Assembly (NCBI GenBank): GCA_963920765.1
Contig: OY987246.1
Span: forward strand, 22,143,167 to 22,207,166
DNA: 64,000 bases
Source of the DNA: Ulota crispa
Taxonomy: Eukaryota; Streptophyta; Bryopsida; Orthotrichales; Orthotrichaceae
Direction: 5' to 3'
How positions within the stretch are numbered: the first letter of the stretch is position 1; every line of letters starts with the position of its first letter. A program made the translations under genes and the position numbers. This document shows positions 47,501 through 58,179 of this stretch, piece after piece. The notes under the pieces are model-generated. The model saw nothing but the letters and a program-made list of their open reading frames with translations. It was not told the origin of the DNA and ran no database searches.

Positions 47501-50500
47501 CAACCGCAACTTAGTCAGCTTCTCTAAACTAGGTAGCTCCACAATACCACTGCATTCCCGAGCTTCAATCTCTTCTAAGGCAACCAACTCATCCAACCCA
47601 TGCACTTCCTGCAACTTGCTACATGCATTGATGTAGAGCAACCGCAACTTAGTCAGCTTCTCTAAACTTGGCAGCTCCTCAATACCATTGCATCTGCTAG
47701 CTTGAAACTCTTCCAAGGCAACCAACTCACTCAACCCACGCACTTTTTGCAATTTGCTACATCCCCTAATGTTTAGCTTCTGCAATTTGATCAGCTTCTC
47801 TAAACTAGGTAGCTCCGCAATACCACTGCATTCCCAAGCTCCAATCTCTTCTAAGGCAACCAACTCATCCAACCCACGCACTTCCTGCAACTTGCTACAT
47901 TCGTTGATGTAGAGCAACCGCAACTTAGTCAGCTTCTCTAAACTAGGTAGCTTCTCAATTCCATTGCATTTGCCAGCTTGAAACTCTTCCAAGGCTACCA
48001 ACTCATCCAACCCACGCACTTCCTTCAACTTGCTACATGCATTGATGTCGAGCAACCGCAACTTAGTCAGCTTCTCTAAACTAGGTAGCTCCGCAATACC
48101 ACTACATTCCCAAGCTTGAAACTCTTCCAAGGCAACCAACTCATCCAACCCACGCACTTCCTTCAACTTGCTACATCCATTGATGTTGAGCAACCGCAAC
48201 TTAGTCAGCTTCTCTAAGTTAGGTAGCTCTGCAATACCACTGCATTCCCAAGCTTGAAACTCTTCCAAGGCAACCAACTCATCCAACCCACGCACTTCCT
48301 TCAACTTGCTACATCCATTGATGTAGAGCAGCCGCAACTTAGTCAGCTTCTCTAAAGTGGGTAGCTCCTCAATACCATTGCATCTGCTAGCTTGAAACTC
48401 TTCCAAGGCAACCAACTCACTCAACCCATGCACTTTTTGCAATTTGCTACATCCCCTAATGTTTAGCTTCTGCAATTTGATCAACTTCTCTAAACTAGGT
48501 AGCTCCACAATACCACTGCATTCCCAAGCTCCAATCTCTTCTAAAGCAACCAACTCATCCAACCCACGCACTTCCTGCAACTTGCTACATCCATTGATGT
48601 AGAGCAACCGCAACTTAGTCAGCTTCTCTAAACTTGGCAGCTCCTCAATACCATTGCATTCCCAAGCTTGAAACTCTTCCAAGGCAACCAACTCACTCAA
48701 CCCACGCACTTTTTGCAATTTGCTACATCCCCCAATGTTTAGCTTCTGCAATTTGATCAGCTTCTCTAAACTAGGTAGCTCCGCAATATCACTACATTTC
48801 CAAGCTTGAAACTCTTCCAAGGCAACCAACTCATCCAACCCACGCACTTCCTTCAACTTGCTACATCCATTGATGTAGAGCAACCGCAACTTAGTCAGCT
48901 TCTCTAAACTAGGTAGCTCCGCAATACCACTGCATTCCCAAGCTCCAATCTCTTCTAAGGCAACCAACTCATCCAACCCACGCACTTCCTTCAACTTGCT
49001 ACATTCGTTGATGTAGAGCAACCGCAACTTAGTCAGCTTCTCTAAACTAGGTAGCTTCTCAATTCCATTGCATTTGCCAGCTTGAAACTCTTCCAAGGCT
49101 ACCAACTCATCCAACCCACGCACTTCCTTCAACTTGCTACATCCATTGATGTAGAGCAACCGCAACTTAGTCAGCTTCTCTAAGTTAGGTAGCTCCGCAA
49201 TACCACTGCATTCCCGAGCTTCAATCTCTTCTAAGGCAACCAACTCATCCAACCCACGCACTTCCTGCAACTTGCTACATGCACTGATGTCGAGCAATCG
49301 CAACTTAGTCAGCTTCTCTAAACTAGGTAGCTCCGCAATACCACTGCATTCCCAAGCTCCAATCTCTTCTAAGGCAACCAACTCATCCAACCCACGCACT
49401 TCCTTCAACTTGCTACATTCGTTGATGTAGAGCAACCGCAACTTAGTCAGCTTCTCTAAAGTGGGTAGCTCCTCAATTCCATTGCATCTGCCAGCTTGAA
49501 ACTCTTCCAAGGCTACCGACTCATCCAACCCACGCACTTCTTGCAACTTGCTACATCCATTGATGTTGAGCAACCGCAACTTAGTCAGCTTCTCTAAGTT
49601 AGGTAGCTCCGCAATACCACTGCATTCCCAAGCTCCAATCTCTTCTAAGGCAACCAACTCATCCAATCCACGCACTTCCTTCAACTTGCTACATGCACTG
49701 ATGTTGAGCAACCGCAACTTAGTCAGCTTCTTTAAAGTGGGTAGTTCTCTAAGATTAGTGCAATTTTGAGCTTGAAACTCTTTAAGGGCAATTAGTTTAT
49801 CCAAACCAGGCATGAATGGGAGTTTGATACATCCCCCAATTTCAAGTGTAGAGAGCCTAGTGAGCTTTTCTAAGGTGGGTAGTTCCTCTATATCACTACA
49901 ATTCCAAGCTCCAATCGCTTCCAAGGCAATTAAATTATCTAAACCTTGTAGTGATTGAAGTTTGCTACAGAAAGCAATGTCAAATACCTTCAACTTAGTG
50001 AGCTTTTGAAAGCTGGCCAACTTCCAAACTTTGCTGCAATTTATAGCTATAAACTCTTGAAGAGCAACTAAGTCTTCTAAGCCAAGCACTAATTGAAGTT
50101 TTCCACATCTATCAATGTCAAATACCCGTAATTTTGAGAGCTTTTGTAAGTTGGGCAACTCCTCAATACCACCACAATCCCAAGCTCGAAACTCTTCTAG
50201 GGCAACCAAGTTATCCAAGCCAAGCACTGATTGAAGTTTGAAACATCCTCCAATGTTTAGTACCCGCAACTTAGTGAGCTTTTGTAAATTGGGCAACTCC
50301 ATAATTTCCATATTACTCCAAGCAAGAAACTCCTCCAGGGCAACTAAGTCATCTAAGCCTGGTACTGATTTAAGTTTTGTACATCCATGAATGCTCAATA
50401 CCTGCAATTGACTAAGCTTCTTTAAGTTGGGCAACCCCTTTATGTTACTACAACCCCAAGCTTGAATCTCTTTCAAAGCAACTAAGTTATCCAAGCTAGG

Positions 50501-51322
50501 CACCATTTGAAGTTTGCTACATTCACTAATGTTTAGTACCCGCAATTTAATGAGCTTGCATAAACTAGGAACTTTGTTAAGCCTTGTACACTTGACTAGC
50601 TGAAGCTCTTGCAGAGCAACCAAATCCTCCACACCATTATCTATGGTCAACAATTCAGTACAAGAATCAATCTTCAGAGTCTTTAAATTGCTCAAGGCTG
50701 AGATGGAGCTAGGTATAGTGACTAGCAATGAGCACAAGCTGACATGCAGCTCTTCCAAAGAGATCAACTTGCTTGTGTTTGGCACCTTGTCACCCTTGAT
50801 ATCAACTAAAGATAGAACCCGTAGATTTTTTAGATTCGCAATATCATCAATAACTTTTGCACTGCATTGTTTTCCTCTTAGCAACAATATACGAAGGCTC
50901 TCAGCATGACCTAAGCCAGGAATTTCAAATACAACTTCATCATTTAAATTCAGCTCCATGCTCTTGAGCTGCTTCAATTTAGTCGCATGTAGCACCACAC
51001 CAACTTGTATATTGGTGTCATTTGAAACCACTTTCATCACTGTAATGTTGCAAAAGTGATCAAAGTTGATTTTCTTTGCACCCATCAAGCCTCTCCCTAG
51101 AAAGCACATCCTCTTCATATTTTGCCAAAAACCCCCTGATGGAGTACCTCCTTCAAGAGTGCTAAGTTCCACCTCCTCCTCGTAGACCCACCTCCGATCT
51201 CCAAAATCACCTACTTGCGATTCCATTTTTGCAAAATCATGCCACAAGTCATGCATCCCAATCTTGGTAGAATTGCCATCACCCAAATCTTGTAAGAGCG
51301 ATTTCTTCTTCAAACCCTCCAC
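44528..51322 (-). CDS. TNL exon 5: MHD motif and about 90 LRRs
   Basis: A single exon of 2,264 codons plus stop. It starts after acceptor TTGTTTAG with the MHD motif 23 codons in. A first set of diverged LRRs (about 50900-49780) is followed by the homogeneous array. Recurrent motifs are LEKLTKLRLLYINGCSKL and RGLDELVALEEF. LRR exons of this length usually acquire frameshifts by slippage; here the frame is intact from 51322 to 44528. Plus-strand open frames opposite it are shadows. Confidence 0.9.
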   Translation of the reverse strand: MEGLKKKSLLQDLGDGNSTKIGMHDLWHDFAKMESQVGDFGDRRWVYEEEVELSTLEGGTPSGGFWQNMKRMCFLGRGLMGAKKINFDHFCNITVMKVVSNDTNIQVGVVLHATKLKQLKSMELNLNDEVVFEIPGLGHAESLRILLLRGKQCSAKVIDDIANLKNLRVLSLVDIKGDKVPNTSKLISLEELHVSLCSLLVTIPSSISALSNLKTLKIDSCTELLTIDNGVEDLVALQELQLVKCTRLNKVPSLCKLIKLRVLNISECSKLQMVPSLDNLVALKEIQAWGCSNIKGLPNLKKLSQLQVLSIHGCTKLKSVPGLDDLVALEEFLAWSNMEIMELPNLQKLTKLRVLNIGGCFKLQSVLGLDNLVALEEFRAWDCGGIEELPNLQKLSKLRVFDIDRCGKLQLVLGLEDLVALQEFIAINCSKVWKLASFQKLTKLKVFDIAFCSKLQSLQGLDNLIALEAIGAWNCSDIEELPTLEKLTRLSTLEIGGCIKLPFMPGLDKLIALKEFQAQNCTNLRELPTLKKLTKLRLLNISACSKLKEVRGLDELVALEEIGAWECSGIAELPNLEKLTKLRLLNINGCSKLQEVRGLDESVALEEFQAGRCNGIEELPTLEKLTKLRLLYINECSKLKEVRGLDELVALEEIGAWECSGIAELPSLEKLTKLRLLDISACSKLQEVRGLDELVALEEIEARECSGIAELPNLEKLTKLRLLYINGCSKLKEVRGLDELVALEEFQAGKCNGIEKLPSLEKLTKLRLLYINECSKLKEVRGLDELVALEEIGAWECSGIAELPSLEKLTKLRLLYINGCSKLKEVRGLDELVALEEFQAWKCSDIAELPSLEKLIKLQKLNIGGCSKLQKVRGLSELVALEEFQAWECNGIEELPSLEKLTKLRLLYINGCSKLQEVRGLDELVALEEIGAWECSGIVELPSLEKLIKLQKLNIRGCSKLQKVHGLSELVALEEFQASRCNGIEELPTLEKLTKLRLLYINGCSKLKEVRGLDELVALEEFQAWECSGIAELPNLEKLTKLRLLNINGCSKLKEVRGLDELVALEEFQAWECSGIAELPSLEKLTKLRLLDINACSKLKEVRGLDELVALEEFQAGKCNGIEKLPSLEKLTKLRLLYINECSKLQEVRGLDELVALEEIGAWECSGIAELPSLEKLIKLQKLNIRGCSKLQKVRGLSELVALEEFQASRCNGIEELPSLEKLTKLRLLYINACSKLQEVHGLDELVALEEIEARECSGIVELPSLEKLTKLRLLYINGCSKLKEVRGLDELVALEEFGACKCNGIEELPTSEKLTKLWLLYINGCSKLKEVRGFAELVALEEFQAWECSGIAELPSLEKLTKLRLLDISACSKLKEVRGLDELVALEEFQAWKCSGIAELPSLEKLIKLQKLNIGGCSKLQKVHGLSELVALEEFQAWECNGIEELPSLEKLTKLRLLYINGCSKLQEVHGLDELVALEEFGAWEWSGIAELPNLEKLIKLQKLNIGGCSKLQKMRGLIKLVALEEFPASRCNGIEKLPSLEKLTKLRLLYINGCSKLQEVHGLDELVALEEFGAWECSGIAELPSLEKLTKLRLLDINGCSKLKEVRGLDELVALEEFQAWECSGIAELPSLEKLIKLQKLNIRGCSKLQKVHGLSELVALEEFQASRCNGIEELPSLEKLTKLRLLYINGCSKLQEVGGLDELVALEEIEAQECSGIVELPSLEKLTKLRLLYINACSKLKEVRGVDELVALEEIEAWECNGIEELPTLEKLTKLRLLSISACSKLKEVRGLDELVALEEIGAWECSGIAELPSLEKLIKLQKLNIRGCNKLQKVRGLSELVALEEFQASRCNGIEELPSLEKLTKLRRLYINGCSKLQEVRGLDELVALEEFQAWECSGIAELPSLEKLTKLRLLDISACSKLQEVRGLDELVALEEFRVEDCIGFEELPTLEKLTKLRVLEINGCSKMQEVCGFAELVELEEFQAWECSGIEKLSCLATLTKLQVLFIGGCMQLQKLHGLNELVELIEFGAWECSGIEELPSLEKLIKLQKLNIRGCSKLQKVRGLSELVALEEFRAGRCNGIEELPSLEKLTKLRLLYINGCSKLQEVRGLDELVALEEIRAGDCNGIKELPTLEKLTKLRLLYINGCSELQEVRGLDGVVALEEIRVQDCIGLQELPTLNKLTELRVLDINGCSKLKEVRGLDELVALEEFQAGRCNGIKVLPSLEKLTKLRVLNINACSKLKEVRGLDELVALEEF

Positions 51323-53701
51323 CTAAACAACACCATGGCAATAAGTCAAATAAGTAGTAGTAAGTTACTAACTCCTCACTCTCACTACAATGTACAAAAA
51401 CACAACTAGAATATTATGACAAATACATTTAAGTCTTTGCAAAAGTAGAGGCAATTCATAATCAACACCTTTCATCAATCTAACATTATTGAACATTATT
51501 AATATATGATGGATGGGAGCCTCACCCTTTCCTTCACGACAGATATACTTATATCATGCACCATGCTCAACCATTCAAATGGAGTCATGTTAGATTTGTG
51601 GGAATCTAGTTGCTTGGGCATGAAGAGGGCAATATCCATGAACATCATCTGGTCTGTGGGCAACAAAATGTCGAAACTACTTCTCAAAACTGAAAATATT
51701 GGATGTTCCTTTGCCCTTTGGCGATTGAATATATCAGGCCTTTTCAACGCAATTATCCACTTATGTGGATCATACTTGGTACACCCTAGTTGTATACCAA
51801 GTACCTCCAATGCCAACGGATGATAGTGGTAACTTTTACCATCATCTTTTTGAAAGTAACACTTCTTCAAGCAACTGTCAATGATCTCATCGTCCACTTT
51901 TGTTATTGCTTCATGGTCCCACATAGCATGATTCATGAACAATGACCGTGCCTCATCTTGAAGCAACTCCGGCATTTCCAAACAATTCGTCTCCTCAATG
52001 TCTAGATAATGCAACTTCAATACCTCCAACGAACGAGCTGTGACCACAACTATGCTTCCACTTGCAAAACCAGCACTAAGAAAATTCTTGACTTGCTTTG
52101 CATCGTCAATCACATTGTCAATGGCTAAAAAAATTGCATGCCTTCGCATCTCTTGTTTCAATAACTCTTGACACTGCATGCACAAACCAATTTCAATCAC
52201 ATGTACATGCATGTCAAGATTTTGCATTCAATTAAACAAAAGCATCATATGATATCGAAGGTACAGCAATAACATTTCAATATGACATTCCTTCAATACT
52301 CACACAAATGAACAAAGTACATTACGATGTATCATTATCATACCTTGCTCACATCCAATCTACACAAAAAATCAGGGCTTTTATTAGTCAAGCTCTTCAA
52401 AGCTCCTTGTATCAACTCCAAATCACTTGCACTTCCCAATTTAGCATGAAAAACTCTGCCCTGCATCTTTGTAGAATACTCATTACATAGGATTTGACAA
52501 ATGGTTGTCTTCCCAATGCCACCCACTCCATACAAGCCCACCAAAGGAACTCCATACTTTTTAGACACTTTTGCTTGCTTAATCTTTTTGCACACCACCT
52601 GAAATGCAAAGTACATACAGTTAGTCAAAAACTTCAAATCAAATACATACATCAATTACAAGATACATATATTCACTCTAAAAGATCACTATTATGATTG
52701 TATGTTTCAAAATAATTCTAGTCAAGCATCACAGAATGATATAAAACACAAGAGAATAGGGCTTGCAAAAGCTATCAATAACAAAAAATGCGTATCGCTG
52801 AACCTCTCTAAAATTAGATTCAAAGACAAGTGTTCACTATGAAATGACCTTCAATAGTCGAGACCTTCCTTGAACATGAGAGTCATCGCATCTTGTTTGA
52901 GGGAGAACAATGTCACACACCGCATACACAATCTCCACACGAAAACTCACTTCACTACATCTATCATAAATCAAGCTGTTGAGTGGACCAAGTGCTTTCA
53001 AAGCTCCACACCACTCTTCAATGTCTATTCTCTTGTCCTTCCTTGCCCACTCATGCCAAGTTGACAACCAACTCTGAAGTTTTACATCACGAACTTGCTC
53101 CAATGATATCCCAAGATACACTGGAATAATCACCAACTCAGGATTTCTCATCATGGCCACTAACTCCGACATTGGCCATTTTGACAAAGTAAAAAATTCC
53201 TCAGACAATATCACCACTCCAACCTGGCATTGCTTGATAGCTTCAAAAATGAGCTCCGCAAAATTTCTCCCAATTGGTAAGCTACCCCGCCGTTTATCAA
53301 AGAAAGGGTATCGGTCCCGTCTCTCCAAATCCACACATAATTGGTCTACAAAGTTCTTTTGGGCACCACTATGGCTCAAGAACACCTTGTGCCGTGGTTC
53401 TAAATCGTTATCCCTGTCAATATAGACCACTAGTTAGCGAAAGCAACATATTGAGAACACTTGAATGGAGCATAATCTCACAAGGACTGGACATTGTACA
53501 GGTTCATTCATCAAACGATCCACTCTCCAAGTGTTAGATCACCCCAACTTCACACAAGCCTACAGGATTTTGATTCACTACCTCATGATATAATATGCTA
53601 CTTTCCAACTTAACAGCAATGTCCAAGACCACAACCACAAACCTTCTTGTATTGCCACCATCTGCAGGCTCAACAACTCTTTCCCGTCTGCTTGGCTCCA
53701 T
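44528..53701 (-). CDS. TIR-NB-ARC-LRR (TNL) immune receptor, giant LRR, five exons
   Basis: Predicted intracellular immune receptor of the plant TNL class, which senses pathogen effectors and signals through TIR NADase activity. My exon model is 53701-53643, 53413-52849, 52598-52344, 52173-51526 and 51322-44528. All junctions are GT/AG and keep the frame, giving about 2,773 residues. TIR is at about residues 28-165, beginning HKVFLSHSG. NB-ARC shows P-loop GVGGIGKTT (about 232-240), kinase-2 AIFLAIDNV (306-314), RNBS-B GSIVVVTAR, HPLA in the GLPL position (about 411), MFMDIALF like RNBS-D, and MHD (532-534). The rest is LRR, the last about 1,800 residues being nearly identical units. Typical TNLs are about 900-1,300 residues, so this is more than twice as long. 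The first exon (MEPSRRERVV) is chosen because its donor joins the TIR exon in frame; an upstream exon is possible. No internal stop was seen. Confidence 0.85.
44540..49780. repeat. 138-bp coding repeat, about 38 copies
   Basis: Each 138-bp unit encodes two 23-residue LRRs. Landmarks for the variant unit containing TGCAATTTGATCAGCTTC fall at 45159, 45849, 46401, 46815, 47091, 47781, 48471 and 48747. These are separated by exactly 5, 4, 3, 2, 5, 5 and 2 times 138 bp, so I find no indel over this stretch. Two unit classes are visible: one reading LTKLRLLYINGC and the other LIKLQKLNIRGC. The constant-C IN/IR-GC asparagine-ladder position and ELPxLEKL frame are conserved in all units. Confidence 0.92.
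51526..52173 (-). CDS. TNL exon 4: NB-ARC kinase-2 to RNBS-D
   Basis: A 216-codon exon in phase 0, from acceptor TGCATGCAG to donor GTGAGG. It contains kinase-2 (AIFLAIDNV), RNBS-B (GSIVVVTARS), YHPLALEVLG in the GLPL position and MMFMDIALFMPKQL like RNBS-D. The second acidic residue of kinase-2 (usually DD) reads DN here. No stop interrupts it. Confidence 0.85.
52344..52598 (-). CDS. TNL exon 3: NB-ARC P-loop
   Basis: An 85-codon exon in phase 0. It begins after acceptor GCATTTCAG and ends before GTATGATA. It holds the nucleotide-binding P-loop GVGGIGKTT followed by VFHAKLGSASDLELIQGAL. The intron after it splits the NB-ARC domain between the P-loop and kinase-2, which is unusual compared with the single NB-ARC exon common in angiosperm TNLs. 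Confidence 0.85.
52849..53413 (-). CDS. TNL exon 2: TIR domain
   Basis: The exon begins after acceptor TTGACAG and ends before donor GTCATT. The TIR domain carries VFLSHSGAQKNFVDQL at its start, FFDKRRGSLPIGRNF in the BB-loop region, and VGVVILSEEFFTLSKWPM, where the Glu of SEEF/FT is in the position of the catalytic Glu of TIR NADases (by family comparison). A sequence with VIIPVYLGISLEQVRD follows. Stretch after about residue 165 leads to NB-ARC. An open frame continuing past the donor ends within five codons. Confidence 0.85.
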
Positions 53702-55300
53702 TTCCCTTCCTGCCCCTGCCCCCAGTGTGTGTGTCCTTCAGCTGTTTGCTGCGCGATACATATTCCAGTCGCTGGCCTGTAATGTTGCAGACGACGATTA
53801 TCAAATTGTGTACATTGCTGTGCCGTCCGCACTCACGCTCCGTAGCATAGACATTTGCAATCCTGCGATAACCTTATCTTCGAAGCTGTCAAGTCATCCA
53901 TTATTCCAACTTCCTCCACGTAGCAGAGTTCGCATGAACGTTCAGAATCTGTTCATGATTCCCAAAATGCAAATATCGAGCACTGGGTTTTATTCTACTA
54001 ATAAAAATCACTGTCTAAGACTCGCTGACACCTCCTAAACCTGGTGGCTGCCCATGTAAACGCTGACAGATGATGAAGATACAAAAGTCCCCTCAGATCA
54101 CTCCAATCACTCTCTGACCTCCACCCGCGTGAAAGAGCTATATTCTCAACACATAAAGGTACCTCTGCTGCAAGGTAGCTATTCCGCCATCAACCCACTT
54201 TCATGGGTCGAAGTTGCAGTGGAACTCCAGCCTCCTCAACCATCCCGCGGACGGCCATTCACCGTGCAAGTTCCTAGCTATCTGACAATCTGCCACAGAC
54301 ATGGCTCGAACCCACCTTGAAGCCAAATATTATTCGCCGAAAAGATGTGCGAAGGCTGCTGGACGAATTAGTCCAAAATCTACAAGGAACAAACTCATTC
54401 GTCCAAAATCTACAAGGAACAAACTCATCCCAGAAAATATACCGACAAAGATCTGATGAACAAGACCCCCGTCCACTACTGGTCCTTTCTAAACCACCCC
54501 ATGATTCAAACCAAACATCTAGACCCCTGAAGCGCTCCGCTTCACTGACACACAGCACACTCATCCCCTGCCACCACGACCATACAAACCCCAATTTCTA
54601 GCCCATTGCCATCCAAGAAGAGGAGAAGAACGCACCGACGCTCGGCGAACCAATATTTTTTAGGAGATTAGAAATGAGACAGCTCCCAACATGCAACACA
54701 TCTGTGCTAGGGTCCTCTTCAACGTCTCCGCAGTCTCCCAATCCCTCGGCATACATATGGTAGCAAACCCTTAACGATGGAGTACAGACCCACTTTCTAG
54801 AGAGAACCCGTCAGACCCGAGCCTAAACAGACTACTGTGGAGACGACTGTTTTGGATAAGAAAGACGTTGCTTCATCCACATCGGGAACGAAGACCCGCA
54901 AATATGCTCACAGGCTGCGAACAAGTCCAGAGAGAACCCATCAGACCGGGTCCGAGTTTCTCGATTCACGTACTAAGGGGCTGCTCTCGCAGCAGGGCAT
55001 TCAAATTCAATCAAGCTGGAAACATTTTTATGATTCAACAAAGAAGTTATGCAAAACTTTGTGAAGACCAAGGGAGCAAGGGCAATCCGGGCAACCCAAG
55101 AACTTCTTTATTTTTTTGTATTTTTTACAAAATAATAATTTGGATTTGGTCCTTTAGATTTTTTAATGCATGGAAAGCTTTTAATCACTCAATTTCAATC
55201 AATGAGATGAAAGTTATGAGATGTTTTAGTTTGTGGGCAATTACTAATATTCTACTCTAAAATAAACTTTGAAGTCCTTTATTTTACATCATTTTTAATA
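53702..55300. other. TNL upstream region, no other gene recognised
   Basis: This is the 5' flank of the TNL. It contains a 30-bp direct repeat (TTCGTCCAAAATCTACAAGG, at about 54372 and 54402). Several overlapping open frames exist on both strands but none has a recognised domain. No convincing TATA box was identified for the TNL start at 53701. Confidence 0.35.
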
Positions 55301-55599
55301 TTTTGGAATATAAACTAAATCAAAGGAAGCAGATTGTTCATCACAACATTATCACCATTGAGATTTGCATTTTTCATTTCAGTAATTAAAGTCTTAATAA
55401 TTTAGTGATTTAACTCATTCTCTACTTCTTTTTACTTACTACATTTTCCATGTGTTGTATAGTTTAAATTGATTTGGAAATTCTCCTACACATACCTAAC
55501 TTGGTCTTCTACATGGGAAAAACAAACCTCAACTTTGCGTAAAGCAATTATTTTGCTATAGGAGTGGTCTAAGGATTTTGAATTGTGTAGGCAGCAAGG

Positions 55600-57895
55600 A
55601 AAAAAACTTTTTTTCACTTCAGATGTCAATATTTCACTCCTCTACATCTAGAATGAGTTGTTTTTTTGTCAAAAGTACCCCCCGTAGTCTAGGGCAAGAT
55701 CCTATGGTTGGATTTGCAAAACAAGCTTTTGTTCCTACTTTTCTACTCATTTCCTCCAAAGTGGCAGTTTTCAGTGATTTTGACAGAAAAAAGGGCTTAA
55801 GCCTTTAGGGGTTAATCAGAAGTTATGAGCATAAATCATAGATGGTGTTCAAAAATTGAAAATATAGAAATTATTTGCACCCCTTTGAATTTTGATTATA
55901 CCTTTCGATTGAACTTTACAAGTCTAAAAAGGATTGTTGCAAGTGGAGGTTGGCTTCATCCCTAAAAAGATTAACTTCTAATTTTTTTGGATTTTTTTTT
56001 CTTGATTAGGTTAAAATAACTTCCGTAGTTTGATAGCTTTATAAAACATCAAATTGTGAAAAGTTATGGAAAGAAAACCTTGCATTTACACAATTAAAAT
56101 TCCAAAAGATCAAAAGGATTAAAACAAAATCTATAATATTTTGAAGATTTTTGAATCTTTTTTGGAGATACAAAATATTTCATAAGGTTTTAATTTTTTT
56201 GTTGATTTGATCAATAAAGAAAGGGAAAATATCAAAAGCACCCTTCATATTTTTCAAGACATCAAATTCATCCTTTCATGATTTCAAACATCAAAATTAC
56301 TCCTACCTTTTTGTAGGGGTATCAACTATACACCTAGTATTTTGGAGAAATATGAAAAATTATCCTCAATTTGAAATGTCAAATATATCTTTGTGTAATT
56401 TGAAATGCAAAAATTATCTTTGGTTTTATGTAAGAATGTGAATTAAATTATACCTTTGGTTATCACATAACACAAATATACTTGATAATCTAAAATAGTT
56501 GAAGAGCATTTTTAATATCTTCTCAATATAATAGAGGCAAAGTTAATATTTTTACAAAAAGCCGAGGGTATTTTTGATACTTCAAATCTTTGATGGACTT
56601 ACATGATTATTTGAAAGAATTGTGGGGCATCCTTCAAATTTTTTGTAAAAACATTGTCATATTTAAAGCAACAAAATACTATACTTTCTTTATTGAATTT
56701 TTTGTTGAATTAGTAAAATTGTGTCTACAAGATCCTAAACCAACAAAAAACTATTGATTTTTGTTATTTTGGTCATATTTTTAGTAGATTTTGAAGGTTA
56801 CTAATTCTAAGTCATGTCAAATTGTGAAAATTGAAGAAAAAAATCATTCAATTTACACTCAAAGTTCTAAAGGATTCTACTTTATCTAAAAGTTTTTTTT
56901 TATTTCTTAAAACTTCAAAATTTTTTAATGAAGTCCAAAAATATTCTAAAAAGATTTCAATAACAACAATAAATAACTCTCATAGTTTTTCATGTACAAA
57001 AGATTTTGAAGTATTTTAATGAACTCCAAAAAGACAAACAAGTCTTATTGAATCTAAGAGATTCTATTTTTATGAAGATTTTGAAGTATTCTAACAAATT
57101 TCATTAGGATTTCAAAAAGATTCTCCAATATATCCAAAAGATTTCAAAGACTCTAGAAAGATTCTTGAAGATTTTTTGAGTATTCAAAAAGATTCTTAAA
57201 GATTCTCAAAAATTCTCAAAGATTCTCAAGTTTGTTGAGAAGATTCTTAAAGATTGTCAAAAATTCTTAGAAATTTCAAAAAGATTCTCAAAGATTCTCA
57301 TTTTATTGAAAATATTCTCAAAGATTCTCAAAGTATTTGTAAAGATTTTCAAGATTCTTAGACATTTCAAAAAGATTCTTAAAGATTTTCAAAAAAATTC
57401 AATTTTTTGAAAAGATTCATAAAGATTTTCAATGTATCTTGGAAATTGCAAGAAGATTCTCAAAGATTCTCAAAGATTCTCAATTTATTTGCAAATATGC
57501 TTAAAGATTCTTAGAAATTTCAAAAAGATTTTCAAAGATTCTTAAATTCTTTTTGAAAAGATTCTTGAAGATTCTTAGAATTCCAAAAAATTTATCAAAT
57601 ATTCTGAAAGATTTGCAATTCTTCTAAGAAGATTCTTGAAGATTTTTAAAGATTTCATAGTTTTGTCAAAGATTTCAAAATAGATTCTAAAAGATTCACA
57701 AAGGTTTTACGAAGATTCCAAAATAGATTCTTAACAATTCTAAATTTTTGGGTATTTGGACAATGGTGTCCAAATCAATAGAACGTAGGCGGTTTTTCCA
57801 AAATTTTGTTAAAAGAATCAAATATTCATGCAAGTACCCAATACAACAAGAAATTGTTAATATTCTATTATTTTGGACAAGGTATTCTACTAGTG
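55600..57895. mobile_element. Second CACTA element, inverted, left end unclear
   Basis: The right end is CTACTAGTG (57887-57895), matching the terminus of the element at 3119-6258. Going inward it carries the same repeat array (here AAAGATTCTCAAAGATTC) and then sequence homologous in reverse complement to the middle and right part of the first element, such as the segment with GGATTGTTGCAAGTGGAGG near 55932 and GTTATGAGC near 55820. The homology fades before about 55600 and no CACTAGTAG left end was found, so this copy is either eroded or truncated there. No coding capacity. Confidence 0.7.
57120..57740. repeat. AAAGATTCTC array (reverse of GAATCTTTGA)
   Basis: Degenerate repeats of AAAGATTCTCAAAGATTC and variants, the reverse complement of the array at 3265-4130. 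It lies next to the right terminus of the second CACTA element, at the equivalent subterminal position. Confidence 0.85.
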
Positions 57896-58179
57896 ATTGT
57901 TCCATTGCTATGCACTGGCACCACACTTTCTTTGCCACCGCCACCTACAAAATTAATTCTATGCTTTGCAATTTTGCTCTCTCCATGAGGATTTGCATCA
58001 CTCCCACTTTGACAAAGAATCTCCTATTGAATTAAAAATGCCCATTGTGCATCAAAAGTTGATCACTATAATGTCAATAGTTAGAAATGAGCGTCAAATA
58101 TCTAGTCAATCGGCAGGTTTTGGGTCAGAAGTCAGATGTCAGGTGTCAGCAAAGCGTGAGACTCTGCTCAAAGACAACA

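Noticed and set aside
44900..50910. Many plus-strand open frames opposite the LRR exon (for example 45066-45359, 45822-46118, 49548-49769)
   Set aside because: They are antisense shadows created by the 138-bp coding repeat; 138 is a multiple of three, so frames stay open on both strands.
53428..53430. GTG at 53430 as the TNL start
   Set aside because: It is not an ATG. A splice acceptor lies just downstream at 53414-53416, and an ATG exon at 53701-53643 joins the TIR exon in frame.
53595..54038. Plus-strand frame of 147 codons over the TNL first exon
   Set aside because: No domain, and it overlaps the inferred TNL exon 1 and promoter; low-complexity Ser/Pro/Leu content suggests a chance frame.
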